DNA from: Granulicella tundricola MP5ACTX9
Lineage (GTDB): Bacteria; Acidobacteriota; Terriglobia; Terriglobales; Acidobacteriaceae
Assembly: GCF_000178975.2 (NCBI RefSeq)
Contig: NC_015064.1
Location: forward strand, 3,968,001-4,032,000
Direction: 5' to 3'
DNA: 64,000 nucleotides
Part shown: positions 20,590 to 29,506 of the stretch, piece after piece
How positions within the stretch are numbered: the stretch's first letter is position 1
Layout: every line of letters starts with the position of its first letter
Made by a program: the position numbers and the translations under genes
The notes under the pieces: model-generated
What the model was told of the DNA's origin: nothing
Databases searched by the model: none
The model's input: only the letters and a program-made list of their open reading frames with translations

Positions 20590-20841
20590 GGATGTTTTCT
20601 TTCCTCCGCAGCACCCTTACATCTGGGGTGCATTGAATCAGGACTTTGCCCCGTCCTGTGCAAAGGGTTATTGCAAACGGCGTGCCAAAGTCTGGAAAGT
20701 CGAAATCTTCAATGTTTACTGGGGTTTTCTCGTTTCAGGGCGGCGGAAAGAGCTTCCTGAGGGTGGAATTTTTTGCCCTGTGGGAGGAAGGAGTGGGTGA
20801 AGGGAACCTTTCTGGTTATGTACTGACCTAGAATTGCCTTC

Positions 20842-21342
20842 ATGTCGACGCTGGGAATGAGCATGGATGGGCAGGGTCTCAAGCAGATCGTTGAGCTGGG
20901 TGCGGCATTTCTTCTCTCCGCGGTGGTGGGGCTGGAGCGGGAGTTGCGGCACAAAAGCGCGGGGCTGCGGACCTATACCGTGGTCGGCACGAGTGCGGCC
21001 CTGTTTGTGCTGATTTCAAAGTACGGGTTTACGGACGTGCTGCAGGCGGGCCGGATTGTGCTGGACCCTTCCCGGGTCGCGGCCCAGATCGTGACGGGCA
21101 TCGGGTTCATCGGGGCCGGAATCATCTTTGTGCAGGGCGACCGGGTGAAGGGCCTGACGACGGCTGCGACTGTGTGGCTGGTGACGGGGATAGGGATGGC
21201 TTGCGGGGCGGGGCTGCTGGTGCTGGCGGTGGTGTCTACGGTGGCCTATTTCGTGGTCGCACTGGTCTTCCCGGCATTGCTGCGGCGGTTCAACGACGGG
21301 AAGGTTCCGAGCGAAGAGGCGACCCACACGGTGCATGACTAG
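20842..21342 (+). CDS. MgtC/SapB family membrane protein
   Basis: A 166-residue protein with about four to five hydrophobic helices and the MgtC signatures GLERELRHKSAGLRTY and GIGFIGAGII. MgtC-family proteins support growth under magnesium limitation or intracellular stress, in some cases by modulating the F-type ATPase. The ATG at 20842 has no Shine-Dalgarno; a TAGAAT hexamer ends only seven bases upstream, so the message may be leaderless. An internal ATG at residue 7 is the alternative. No regulatory riboswitch-like leader is present, unlike enterobacterial mgtCB. Confidence 0.85.
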   Translation: MSTLGMSMDGQGLKQIVELGAAFLLSAVVGLERELRHKSAGLRTYTVVGTSAALFVLISKYGFTDVLQAGRIVLDPSRVAAQIVTGIGFIGAGIIFVQGDRVKGLTTAATVWLVTGIGMACGAGLLVLAVVSTVAYFVVALVFPALLRRFNDGKVPSEEATHTVHD

Positions 21343-21364
21343 GGATTAGGCGGGAACAATCCCT

Positions 21365-21889
21365 CTATTTCGCCGCGATGACGTGAATCTCCGGAAGCTG
21401 CTGGTTCCAGTTGCTGTTGATGTTTTCGAAGATGAGGCGGAACTCTCGGTCGTCGCCGGGTTTGAGGGGCGCGTCGCTGAGGGGCTGGGTGTCCACGTAA
21501 GGCTCATGGGTGCGGATGACGGCGAGGGGCAGAGTTTCAAGCTGCGGCGGAAGCTGCGCGTCGTTGGCGAAGAGGACCTGGACGGTGGCCGACGAGATGG
21601 TGCGGTTGCCGGTGTTGCGGATGTGGCCGTCGATGAAGGTGGACTTGCCGCCGGAGAGGCTGGTGGACTCGCTCATGACGATGCCGGTGATGGGCAGGCT
21701 GGCGGCGTAGGGGTCCAGGGGATGGATGGCGTTGGGATTGAGGGCGGGCTTGCGGTGCGTGGCGAGGAGGATTCCGGCGAGGATGAGGACGACGACCAAG
21801 CCAGCGATGGCGATGGGAAGGATGGGCGAGGACGTGCGCTCGGGCGTGGGCGGGGTGAAGAGGGCGGGGGTGGGCGTCTGATCGCTCAT
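21365..21889 (-). CDS. Single-pass membrane hypothetical protein, DUF2393-like
   Basis: A 174-residue protein starting at the ATG at 21887-21889. A proline/threonine-rich cytoplasmic head is followed by one transmembrane helix (about residues 25-46, ILPIAIAGLVVVLILAGILL). The outer part is a beta-sandwich-like domain with FIDGHIRNTGNRTISSATV and DREFRLIFENI, reminiscent of FxLYD-type or DUF2393 domains seen in Acidobacteria. The domain name is from memory and needs a profile search. It is convergent with mgtC, 22 bases apart. The role is unknown. Confidence 0.65.
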   Translation of the reverse strand: MSDQTPTPALFTPPTPERTSSPILPIAIAGLVVVLILAGILLATHRKPALNPNAIHPLDPYAASLPITGIVMSESTSLSGGKSTFIDGHIRNTGNRTISSATVQVLFANDAQLPPQLETLPLAVIRTHEPYVDTQPLSDAPLKPGDDREFRLIFENINSNWNQQLPEIHVIAAK

Positions 21890-22150
21890 GAAGCGGATTT
21901 TATAACCTGGGCTTCCCGGAGAGCATTTGTGGAATCCCATGTCTCAGAAATGAGATCTCTTTGGCGAACTCAAGGGCAGGCGCGGGGCACTTACGCCCGC
22001 ATCTGAATTTTCATGGGACACATGTTTGTTTTCCAGGACTTTGACGGATTGGCGGTTTCGTTAGTAGCTTGGGAGTCACGGCTGCTCATTTTTGAGACAG
22101 TGGGTTTGAAGCTCCCGGCTTCGACGATAAGCATTGGGAGGAGATCGATT

Positions 22151-22384
22151 ATGGGTCAGAACACACGCTTCAAGGCGGCAGGAAGTTCTTCGCCAGGGTC
22201 GCACGGACTTTTTCTAGTGGCTGCAAATGGCCTGCCCGTGCAGCGCGCTTTGATGGGGGTCCCGGTCCGTGCCATAGGGGTTCATGCCAGACTCAGGGTA
22301 ATGCCGCAACTGATGCCAATTCTTCGTAAGAGACGGAGTCTCACGGAGCGGATCAAACGCGCGATGTGGGCTTTCTGGCGCTAG
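22151..22384 (+). CDS. Small basic hypothetical protein
   Basis: A 77-residue frame beginning with the ATG at 22151 and preceded by a strong Shine-Dalgarno, GGGAGGAGAT. The product is basic, with a C-terminus rich in Arg and Lys (LRKRRSLTERIKRAMWAFWR). No signal peptide or known motif is present. It is convergent with the DnaC-like gene, three bases between their stops. The good ribosome binding site is the main support; amino acid composition is otherwise only moderately protein-like, so a chance frame is possible. Confidence 0.45.
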   Translation: MGQNTRFKAAGSSSPGSHGLFLVAANGLPVQRALMGVPVRAIGVHARLRVMPQLMPILRKRRSLTERIKRAMWAFWR

Positions 22385-22387
22385 AGC

Positions 22388-23152
22388 TCAGCCGAAGCGG
22401 GCGAGGTTGACGGTCTGGCGGAAGTCTACGCCGTGCATCTCCACCACCACACACATCTCCTGCAGGCGGCTGCGCATGCGTTCGCCGATGCGGTCTCCGA
22501 GGGATTCTTCGCGGGCGGCGCGGCCTAGTTCCTTGACGGTGCCGTCCAGCGGGGCGGCGTTGGCGTAGTTGGTGGTGATGATGGTGGTGCGGCGGTCGTT
22601 GTAGCGCGTGTTGAGGATGTGGGCGACGGTGTCCCAGACCCACTCGCTGGGTTTTGAGGCTCCTAGTTCGTCGAGGATGAGGACTTCGGCGTCGAAGACG
22701 GGCTTGAGGATCTCGAGTTCGGTGGACTGGACCTGCGGGTTATAGGAGTTTTTGACCTTCTGGAGGAGCTCGCGGTAGTCCACGAAGAGGCCGGTTGCGC
22801 CGCGCTCGGCGACCAACGCCTGGAGGATGCCGACGGCGAGGTGGGTTTTGCCGACGCCGATGGAGCCGGTGAGCAGGAGACCGGTGCCGCCGGTTTCGAT
22901 GGGGTAGGACTCGACGAACTTGCGGGCGGAGAAGTGTGCGGTCTTGAGGGAGCGGGTGGCGTCCTTGAAGTCGGTTTCAAAGGAATCGAGCGAGCAGTGC
23001 TCGTAACGGCGGGGGATGTGGGAGCGGGCGATCATGCGGCGGACGCGGCGCTCGACGCGGCAGGAGCAGTCGCGGACGAAGCGCTCTCCGTCTTCGCGGG
23101 TGAAGGTGCGGAGGCCGGAGTCGTTGCAGTGGGGGCAGACTTCTTGTTCCAT
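22388..23152 (-). CDS. DnaC/DnaI-like replicative helicase loader ATPase
   Basis: A 254-residue AAA+ protein. The N-terminus has a zinc-finger-like set (CPHC at residues 6-9 and a later CSC), as in DnaI-type loaders. The ATPase core shows Walker A GSIGVGKTH (about residue 95), Walker B LILDELG and sensor TTNY. This family places the DnaB helicase on DNA. IstB, the IS21 helper ATPase, is a close relative, but there is no IstA here and the N-terminal zinc finger favours a DnaC/DnaI role. It stands alone, divergent from rpmE. Confidence 0.85.
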   Translation of the reverse strand: MEQEVCPHCNDSGLRTFTREDGERFVRDCSCRVERRVRRMIARSHIPRRYEHCSLDSFETDFKDATRSLKTAHFSARKFVESYPIETGGTGLLLTGSIGVGKTHLAVGILQALVAERGATGLFVDYRELLQKVKNSYNPQVQSTELEILKPVFDAEVLILDELGASKPSEWVWDTVAHILNTRYNDRRTTIITTNYANAAPLDGTVKELGRAAREESLGDRIGERMRSRLQEMCVVVEMHGVDFRQTVNLARFG

Positions 23153-23378
23153 GGCACTGCCTAGTATGGCAGGTTGGGCGGGGGATGAATCGAAAGTCGT
23201 AGAGTTGAATCTGATCGATAGTTGTGCGAAACAAGGTTATACTGAGGAAAGCGCGTGTTGGAGTTTTTCCATCCCGTGCGCTGGCGAGCCGATAGCGCGA
23301 CAGGCCCTTCGACGTGAACGTGAGTTGACCGTTTGCAAGCGAACCGCAAGTCGGCCCCAGGAATGAAGGAACAGGATC

Positions 23379-23621
23379 ATGCCTAAGGAAGCGATTCACC
23401 CGTCTTACAACAATATCAACGTCAAGTGCGCCTGCGGCAACACCTTTGAGACGCGTTCGACCAACAAGGGCGACATCGTCGTCGAAATCTGTGCAGCCTG
23501 CCACCCGTTCTTCACGGGTAAGCAGAAGATGATCGATACGGCTGGCCGCGTCGACCGCTTCCGCCGCAAGTTTGCGCAGTCGGATGCAGCGAAGGCTGCG
23601 GCGGCTACGGACACGAAGTAA
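23379..23621 (+). CDS. rpmE: 50S ribosomal protein L31
   Basis: An 80-residue L31 of the zinc-binding type, with CxC (Cys17, Cys19) and CxxC (Cys38, Cys41), then the family hallmark HPFFTGKQK. The C-terminal tail is Ala/Lys-rich. The ATG at 23379 follows GGAACAGGATC. A TATACT hexamer at 23238-23243 is the best -10 upstream and would give a leader of about 130 bases; this leader includes complementary short stretches, so autoregulation is possible but unproven. A strong terminator follows at 23641-23667. Confidence 0.96.
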   Translation: MPKEAIHPSYNNINVKCACGNTFETRSTNKGDIVVEICAACHPFFTGKQKMIDTAGRVDRFRRKFAQSDAAKAAAATDTK

Positions 23622-23640
23622 GCTGGATTTACGGCAAGGA

Positions 23641-23667
23641 AAGGCCTCCGCGCTGCGGGGGCCTTTT
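23641..23667 (+). terminator. Rho-independent terminator of rpmE
   Basis: AAGGCCTCCGC pairs with GCGGGGGCCTT (one G-U wobble) around a short loop and ends in TTTT. It lies 20 bases past the rpmE stop and 30 bases before the dus start. Confidence 0.8.
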
Positions 23668-23696
23668 CGGTTTAGCGGGATCGATTGAGGGGAAGC

Positions 23697-24926
23697 GTGC
23701 AGAAGCATTGGGACAATCCGGCCACGAACGAGATGCCTGAGGGGACGCGTGTGCCGGCGGTGCTGACGATCGGCAACGTGCGGATTGCGCCGGCGACGGT
23801 GCTGGCGCCGATGGCAGGCGTGACGGATACGGTGTTTCGGCGGTTCATCAAAAATGCGAGCAAGTTTACCCCGGATTCGGGCGATACCGATGTTGACGTG
23901 GAAACTTCGAATGCGCAGTCCGGGTGTGGGCTGATCATGACGGAGTTCACTTCGGCGGACGGGCTTTCCCGGATGCGGGAGGTCAAGCGGAAGCGCTACC
24001 TGACCTACTACGACGACGAGCATCCGATCTCGGCGCAGATCTTTGGGTCTAACCCGGAGACGCTGGCAGATTCGGCTCGGATCTGCCAAGATGCAGGCTT
24101 CGATATTGTGGATTTAAACCTGGGGTGTCCGGCGAAGCGGGTGGTTGCGTGCAATGGCGGCTCGGGGTTACTGCGGGATCTGCCGCTGATCGAGACGATC
24201 TTCAAACGGGTGCGGGGGGCTATCTCGATTCCCTTCACTGTGAAGTTTCGGATGGGTTGGAACGACAAGAACATCGTCTGTGTGGAGCTGGCAAAGATCG
24301 CGGAGGACTGCGGGCTGAATGCTGTGGCGCTCCATGCGCGGACGCGTGAGGATGGGTACTCGGGGCAGGCTCGGTGGGAGTACATTGCGGCGGTGAAGGA
24401 TGCGGTGGGGATTCCGGTGATTGGGAATGGCGACATTCTGACGCCGGAGGATGCCGTAGCGATGACACACCAGACGCGGTGCGATGCGGTGATGATCGGG
24501 CGGGCGGCTCCGGCTAATCCGTGGATCTTCCGGCAGATTGCACAGTACACGGAGACCGGGCGGTATGACCTGGCGACCGATGACGATCGCTACCGGATGA
24601 TCAAGGCTTATTTCGGGATGCTGCTGCATGAGTTCCATGAGCATCCGGAGATCGTTGGGATTCCGGGCGTGGAGCTGACGGATGCGGACAAGAAGCTGCA
24701 GCGGGTGAAGGAGTCCTCCCTGCGCGAGACGCTGGGGAAGATGAAGCAGTTTGCGAGCTGGTTCACGCACGGGATACCGGGCGGCGGCGGGCTGCGCAAG
24801 GAGATCTTCGAGAGCAAGAGCGGGGATGCCGTGCTGGGGGCGGTGGAGCGCTTCTTTGACGGGCGGCGTGGCTTGGTCGCTGAGGAAGCGGAGCTGGTGG
24901 GGTCTAGTTACCCCTTCCGGGGGTAG
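23697..24926 (+). CDS. dusB: tRNA-dihydrouridine synthase, DusB type
   Basis: A 409-residue FMN enzyme that reduces uridines in the tRNA D-loop. Seen: the FMN-binding LAPMAGVTDTVFRRF, the active-site loop DLNLGCPAKRVVACNGG with catalytic Cys, and GNGDILTPEDA. I chose the GTG at 23697 because AGGGG sits four bases upstream; the TTG at 23685 would add four residues. It is longer than usual (about 330), with an insert of about 20 residues near 60 (FTPDSGDTDVDVETSNAQSG) and a C-terminal extension. Its last 23 bases overlap a small gene on the other strand. Confidence 0.9.
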   Translation: MQKHWDNPATNEMPEGTRVPAVLTIGNVRIAPATVLAPMAGVTDTVFRRFIKNASKFTPDSGDTDVDVETSNAQSGCGLIMTEFTSADGLSRMREVKRKRYLTYYDDEHPISAQIFGSNPETLADSARICQDAGFDIVDLNLGCPAKRVVACNGGSGLLRDLPLIETIFKRVRGAISIPFTVKFRMGWNDKNIVCVELAKIAEDCGLNAVALHARTREDGYSGQARWEYIAAVKDAVGIPVIGNGDILTPEDAVAMTHQTRCDAVMIGRAAPANPWIFRQIAQYTETGRYDLATDDDRYRMIKAYFGMLLHEFHEHPEIVGIPGVELTDADKKLQRVKESSLRETLGKMKQFASWFTHGIPGGGGLRKEIFESKSGDAVLGAVERFFDGRRGLVAEEAELVGSSYPFRG

Positions 24927-25053
24927 CTGTCTTCGGGAGCTTGACGGTGTGGCGGGTAGGGGCTTTGCCCTGCTCGGCACGGGTGGCGATGGCGGCTATG
25001 TCATGGGTCTCGAAGGATTTCTTCTTGGGAGTTTTGGTGGGGCGGATGAGCAA
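24904..25053 (-). CDS. Small basic protein, 49 residues
   Basis: A minus-strand frame starts at TTG (25051-25053) with AGGAG about seven bases upstream and ends at 24904, inside the 3' end of dusB. The product is short, basic and hydrophilic (LIRPTKTPKKKSFETHD, then AAIATRAEQGKAPTRH). Codons end in C at a rate typical of local minus-strand genes, which supports coding. It lies 23 bases after the stop of the gene at 25077-25358, so the two could be one operon. No family is recognised. Confidence 0.45.
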   Translation of the reverse strand: MLIRPTKTPKKKSFETHDIAAIATRAEQGKAPTRHTVKLPKTATPGRGN

Positions 25054-25076
25054 GGTTTCTCCTGGGTCCGGGGCGG

Positions 25077-25358
25077 CTAGTTGATTCGGAAGCGCTCCTG
25101 CATGAGGCGCTGGAAGCGGGGCCGCCAGATGAGTTCGTAGGCGAGCTCCTTGCCGGGAAACATGGCGAGGGCGGCTTTGCGGGCGTCGGCGATCATCTGG
25201 GAGGCGTCATCGACCGAGAGCGAACCGTCCTGGGCGATGGTCTGCATGACGAGGTTCATCATGAGCTGAAGGCGGCGGATGAGGCGGTTCTCTTCCTGGG
25301 TTTCCTGCTGTGCGTCTGGCTTCGGGAGCGGCTGGGATGCGGTGTTTTCGGTCTGCAT
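25077..25358 (-). CDS. Small hypothetical protein
   Basis: A 93-residue protein read from the ATG at 25356-25358. A Gln/Glu-rich N-terminal tail precedes an amphipathic helical part (RLIRRLQLMMNLVMQTI, then ASQMIADARKAALAMFPGKE) and ends FQRLMQERFRIN. The frame is open further upstream but that part is proline-rich and overlaps the regulatory space of comEC's 3' side. There is no signal peptide. It lies about 115 bases downstream of comEC on the same strand. The function is unknown; the helical pattern suggests a protein-binding role. Confidence 0.6.
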   Translation of the reverse strand: MQTENTASQPLPKPDAQQETQEENRLIRRLQLMMNLVMQTIAQDGSLSVDDASQMIADARKAALAMFPGKELAYELIWRPRFQRLMQERFRIN

Positions 25359-25473
25359 AGGCCTCCAGAGATTCACAGTCGTTTTGACGTAGCTGGAGGA
25401 TACAACGATTCCGGCCTGCTGGAGCCTGTCGGAATCTCGCTGGATAACGCTGAATCCGTGGATGGAGGAACGG

Positions 25474-28068
25474 CTATGGGGAGTGGACGGGGAGCGGGGT
25501 AGAGTTGACGACCTCACGGATGCGGCCGTCCGGGGTGAGGAGGAAGGTGGTGAGGCCGAGCTCGTCCGTGCGGAAGAGGTGGGTGTGCTGGGCGGCGAGG
25601 CGGCCGATGACCTCTGCGCGCGGATGGCCGAAGGGATTCCCGCGGCCGGAGCTGATGGCTGCGTCGATCGGAGCGGTTGCGGCGAGGAAGGCTGGGATGG
25701 TGCTGGTGTTGCTGCCGTGATGGCCTACTTTCAGGAGTGTTACGGGGTGAATGAGCTTGGCGGCGAGCATGGCGGCTTCGCTGGGGCGCTCGGCATCCCC
25801 TTCCAGCAGGGCTGAAGATTGGCCGTACTGCATATGGAGAACGAGGGAGTCGTCGTTCTTTGGGGGGCCGGGGTTGAGGTAGGTGGGGGATGGGGAGAGG
25901 ACTTCGATGGGGATGGAACCCCACTGGACATGGTCTCCGGTGTGTAGGTGGCGGACGCGGATGTTGAGGCGCGCAGCTTGGGCCAGGAGAGCGGCGTAGA
26001 GGGCGGAGTGGGGGTCGATGCCGACCCAGAGCTCATGCGGGTGGAAGTTCTGGAGGATGGCGGGGAGACCGCCCATGTGATCGGTGTGGGCGTGGGTCAG
26101 GACGACGATATCCAGTTGGCGGAGGCGGCGGGACCAGAGGTAAGGGGAGACGACCTGCTCGCCGATATCGAAGGTGGAGAGGACTTCTGACTGGCCGTGG
26201 CGGCCGATGGGGCCGGCGGAGTCAATGAGCATGGTGCGGCCCTCCGGGCTGACGGCGAGGAGGGAGTCGCCTTGGCCCACGTCGAGGGCGGTGATTTCGA
26301 GGGTGTTGGGGGTGAGGATGGGGGGCTCGGGCCAGAGGATGGCGACGGCGATGAGCGGGAGGACTGCGGCTGTAATGACCGTGCCGGCACGGCTGCGGCG
26401 GACGGCCCAGCAGCAGGTGAGCCAGGCAGCCAGGGCGGCGGCGGCGATCCAGGGGGATGGGGGTGGGATGCGGACGTCTGCGGATTTCAGATGGCTGATG
26501 TGGGAGATGACAGAGGTGAGGGTGTGGAGGAGGGTGGCGGTGAGGGTGCCGGGGAGGATCGCGAGCCAGGGGTTGATGAGGGAGGCGACGAAGGTAGCGA
26601 CCGCGGCGGGAGCCAGGATGGCGATGACCGGCAGGACGAGCATGTTGGCCGGGAGGGCGAAGACGGCGGCCCGGTGGAAGAAGATGGCCATGGGGAGGGC
26701 CATGACGAGCTCTACGACGATGCCGACGAGGGCTAATTCCAGGGTCCAGAGGATGAGGCGAAAGGCCTGCGCGGGGATGTAGCGGATAGGCTTGAGGTGC
26801 GAGGCGGCGGAGAGGTGCTCGCCGAAGAGTTCAAGGGTGAGGCGGAGTTGGGCGAGGGCGGGTGGTAGGGGTCGGCGGCGGGGGCGGAAGGCCTGTCGGG
26901 CGGCGGCGGCCCAGGGGAGGAAGGTGCGCTGGGCGATGGGGTGAGCGAGCCCGGCGATGGCTATGACGGCGAGAATGGTCATCTGGAGGCTGGCGTCGAA
27001 GAGGGTCGATGGGTCCCAGAGCAGGAGCGCGAGGGCGGCTGCGCCGAGGGCGTTGAGCCCGTCACGGTCGCGGGAGAGCAGGCGTGCGAGGAGGAAGACG
27101 GCGACCATGGCCAAGGATCGCTGGGCGGGTTGACCGAAGCCGGTGAGGGCGGCGTAGAAGGTGGCGGCGGCGAGGGTGAGGAGGGTTGCAAGCCAGCGAG
27201 GGGTGCGGATGAGGCGCAGGAGCCAGAAGACGGCCCCGGCGAGCAGCGCGATGTGCAGGCCGGAGACGACGAAGAGGTGGAAGGAACCGGTGCGCTCAAA
27301 GCCGAGGCGGAGGGTGTGGTTGAGGACGGTGCGGTCGCCGAAGAGCATGGCATTGAGCATGCCGGCGTCTTGCTGAGAGAGGCGGACGAGTTCGGGGAGG
27401 CCGCGGTTTTGGGGGGATTGGGTGAAGGCGAGGAGGCGGGCGGCGGCCCAGGATTGGGAGTCGGCCAGGAGGCAGGGGAGGGTGCGGATTGGGGGGGCGG
27501 TGGCGTGGATGTCTGAGGCTGGGGCGCTGGCGTGGGCTACGACGCCCTGGGTGGCGAGGTAGTCGGCGTACTGCCAGGCTCCGGGGTCTCGGTAACGCTC
27601 CAGGGGCTTGATGCGGAGGGTGGCGGTGATAGGCTGGCCGCAACGGAGGGCGATTGGGGTGGCGGAGTAGAGCGTGGCGCGGATGGTGCCGGTGATGGGG
27701 ACTTCGGTTGAGGTGTCCGGGGTGACCTGTTCTATGGAGGCGAGGGCTAGGTCGGCGGAGATGGCTTGGGGTTGGTTTTCTGTTTCGGGCGTTGAGTCTG
27801 TGGCCTCCCATACAGGGATTTGGTCGGCGTCAGGGGTGGGGGCCTCCGGGGGGAGGGTGTGGATGCGGATGATGCGGGCGGTGAGGTGGCGGCTTAGGCC
27901 GTCGGTGTAGGGGGTTAGGGCGATGGAGGCTGGGGATGGCTGCCATTCGGCGGCGGCCAGGCCGAGGGTGAGCCAGATGGCGGCGACGGGGAGCCAGGCT
28001 GGGCGCTCACTGCGGCAAAGCGACCAGATCGCCAGGACCGTCAGCAGGGTGAGAACGGTGGCGATCAC
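25474..28068 (-). CDS. comEC: ComEC/Rec2 DNA uptake channel
   Basis: An 864-residue inner membrane protein that carries transforming DNA into the cytoplasm. An N-terminal DUF4131 region is followed by the Competence domain (GLHIALLAGAVFWLLR around residue 270) with many helices. A C-terminal metallo-beta-lactamase-like domain has LDVGQGDSLLA and THAHTDHMGG (about residue 655). The first usable start is GTG at 28066-28068, but the same frame stays open upstream to 28242 and encodes typical ComEC N-terminal sequence (HPLLFRRAPLAFAALCFALG) without any ATG, GTG or TTG. Either the start is non-standard or there is an early frameshift. Confidence 0.9.
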   Translation of the reverse strand: MIATVLTLLTVLAIWSLCRSERPAWLPVAAIWLTLGLAAAEWQPSPASIALTPYTDGLSRHLTARIIRIHTLPPEAPTPDADQIPVWEATDSTPETENQPQAISADLALASIEQVTPDTSTEVPITGTIRATLYSATPIALRCGQPITATLRIKPLERYRDPGAWQYADYLATQGVVAHASAPASDIHATAPPIRTLPCLLADSQSWAAARLLAFTQSPQNRGLPELVRLSQQDAGMLNAMLFGDRTVLNHTLRLGFERTGSFHLFVVSGLHIALLAGAVFWLLRLIRTPRWLATLLTLAAATFYAALTGFGQPAQRSLAMVAVFLLARLLSRDRDGLNALGAAALALLLWDPSTLFDASLQMTILAVIAIAGLAHPIAQRTFLPWAAAARQAFRPRRRPLPPALAQLRLTLELFGEHLSAASHLKPIRYIPAQAFRLILWTLELALVGIVVELVMALPMAIFFHRAAVFALPANMLVLPVIAILAPAAVATFVASLINPWLAILPGTLTATLLHTLTSVISHISHLKSADVRIPPPSPWIAAAALAAWLTCCWAVRRSRAGTVITAAVLPLIAVAILWPEPPILTPNTLEITALDVGQGDSLLAVSPEGRTMLIDSAGPIGRHGQSEVLSTFDIGEQVVSPYLWSRRLRQLDIVVLTHAHTDHMGGLPAILQNFHPHELWVGIDPHSALYAALLAQAARLNIRVRHLHTGDHVQWGSIPIEVLSPSPTYLNPGPPKNDDSLVLHMQYGQSSALLEGDAERPSEAAMLAAKLIHPVTLLKVGHHGSNTSTIPAFLAATAPIDAAISSGRGNPFGHPRAEVIGRLAAQHTHLFRTDELGLTTFLLTPDGRIREVVNSTPLPVHSP

Positions 28069-28231
28069 CAGAACAGGCTGATAGACGATACGGGCGAGGG
28101 CTACGCCGAGGGCAAAGCACAGGGCGGCAAACGCGAGCGGTGCTCGGCGGAAGAGGAGCGGGTGGATGAGGTGGCTGGATCTGGAGCGCGCGATACCCTG
28201 CTTTGTACAGCATTCAGGGCTCGTTTGGGGA

Positions 28232-29506
28232 TTAGATTCGCTCTAACGTGACGACAGTTTCAATATGGAACGTTTGGGGGAATAGGTCGACGAGGTGGAC
28301 GGCCGTGGCACGGTAGTGCGGGAGGAGGACGGCAAGGTCGCGGGCAAGGGTTACAGGGTCGCAGGAGACATAGACGATCTCCGGAGGGGCGATGCGAGCG
28401 AGAAGCGCGGAGCCTTCGGTGCCGAGGCCGGCGCGCGGGGGGTCGAGGACGATGAGGTCGGGGCGCTCGCGCTGCAGGACGGCGGCGCGGAGGAAGTCGA
28501 AGGTGGGGGAGTGGACGGCCTGGAGGGACGGGGTCTGGACAGAGAGGTTGGACAGGGCGACGGCGGCTGCTTCCGCGCCTTCCACGGCTACGACGTGCTG
28601 GAAGGTTTCTGAGAGGGGACGCGCGAAGAGGCCTACGCCGGCGAAGAGATCCCATGCCAGGGTACCGGAACGGTTGGCCGTGACGATCTGGACGAGGGTT
28701 TCTACGAGGAAGCGGTTGACCTGGAAGAAGGCTCCCCGGCTGACCCAGTATTTGCGTTCTCCGACTGCGTAAGACAGGCCGGCGGTGCCCCAGGTGACTC
28801 CGGGCCAGGTGCGGCGGGTGCGACGGCTGAGTTCAGGGTCCATCTGGGCGGAGGCTCCGGCAAGCTCGGGGAGGGCGGCTTTGAGGCGATCGCAGAAGGC
28901 GGCGAAATTCTGGCCCTTCTGGTTGGCGTCCTCGGCGTTGCGGAGGAAGAACTGAATCTGGAGGCGCTCCTCGTTGGGCGAGATGAAGAACTCGAGCTCA
29001 GAGATGCGGGCGAGCCAGCGGGTGATGAGGGGCTCTGATTCTGCGAGGCGGGTGAGGGTCTCGGCTGCGCGCCAGAGGAGCGGGGCGGCGATGGGGCACA
29101 TGCGGATGGGCAGGAATTCGTTGGAGTTGCGGCGGCTGTAGCCGAAGTGAGTGAGGCCATCGATCTGCTCGGCGCGGAGACGGATGCGGTTGCGGTAGGC
29201 GTAGGGGTCGGCAGAATGGACGGTGGGGGTGGCTTGCAGGCCGATCGGGGCGAGGATTTGTTGCAAAATCTGCGATTTGAGGGTGAGTTGGGTGGGGTAG
29301 TCGGCGTGCTGGTAGTGGCAGCCGCCGCAGACGGTGAAATGGACGCAGTTGGGGGTGACTCGGTGGGGGGAGGGTTCGAGGATGGTGAGGGGATCGGGAG
29401 TGATGAGCTCGCCGGGGAGGACGAAGGGGAGGTCTGGCGAGGTGTTGGGGCCGGACTCGGGGGTGAAGGTGCCTCCGTAGAGCGGGGTGGTGATGCGGGT
29501 GGTCAT
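28232..29506 (-). CDS. RlmD/TrmA-family RNA (uracil-5-)-methyltransferase
   Basis: A 424-residue SAM-dependent methyltransferase of the m5U group. An iron-sulfur motif CVHFTVCGGC (about residues 54-63) is followed by the Rossmann-like catalytic domain with DLFAGVGLFARPL, LDPPRAGLG and the catalytic cysteine in VYVSCDPVTLARDL. A full N-terminal TRAM domain is not obvious; the first 50 residues are shorter than in E. coli RlmD. The target (23S U1939 or U747, or tRNA U54) cannot be decided here. The gene is upstream of comEC on the same strand, and the comEC frame starts before its end. Confidence 0.88.
   Translation of the reverse strand: MTTRITTPLYGGTFTPESGPNTSPDLPFVLPGELITPDPLTILEPSPHRVTPNCVHFTVCGGCHYQHADYPTQLTLKSQILQQILAPIGLQATPTVHSADPYAYRNRIRLRAEQIDGLTHFGYSRRNSNEFLPIRMCPIAAPLLWRAAETLTRLAESEPLITRWLARISELEFFISPNEERLQIQFFLRNAEDANQKGQNFAAFCDRLKAALPELAGASAQMDPELSRRTRRTWPGVTWGTAGLSYAVGERKYWVSRGAFFQVNRFLVETLVQIVTANRSGTLAWDLFAGVGLFARPLSETFQHVVAVEGAEAAAVALSNLSVQTPSLQAVHSPTFDFLRAAVLQRERPDLIVLDPPRAGLGTEGSALLARIAPPEIVYVSCDPVTLARDLAVLLPHYRATAVHLVDLFPQTFHIETVVTLERI

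Noticed and set aside
22388..23152. IstB, the helper ATPase of an IS21 element
   Set aside because: There is no IstA transposase or terminal repeat next to it, and the N-terminal zinc-finger set fits a DnaC/DnaI loader.
22977..24089. Frame of 370 codons crossing rpmE and dusB on the minus strand
   Set aside because: It is antisense to two clear genes (L31 and Dus) and crosses the rpmE terminator.
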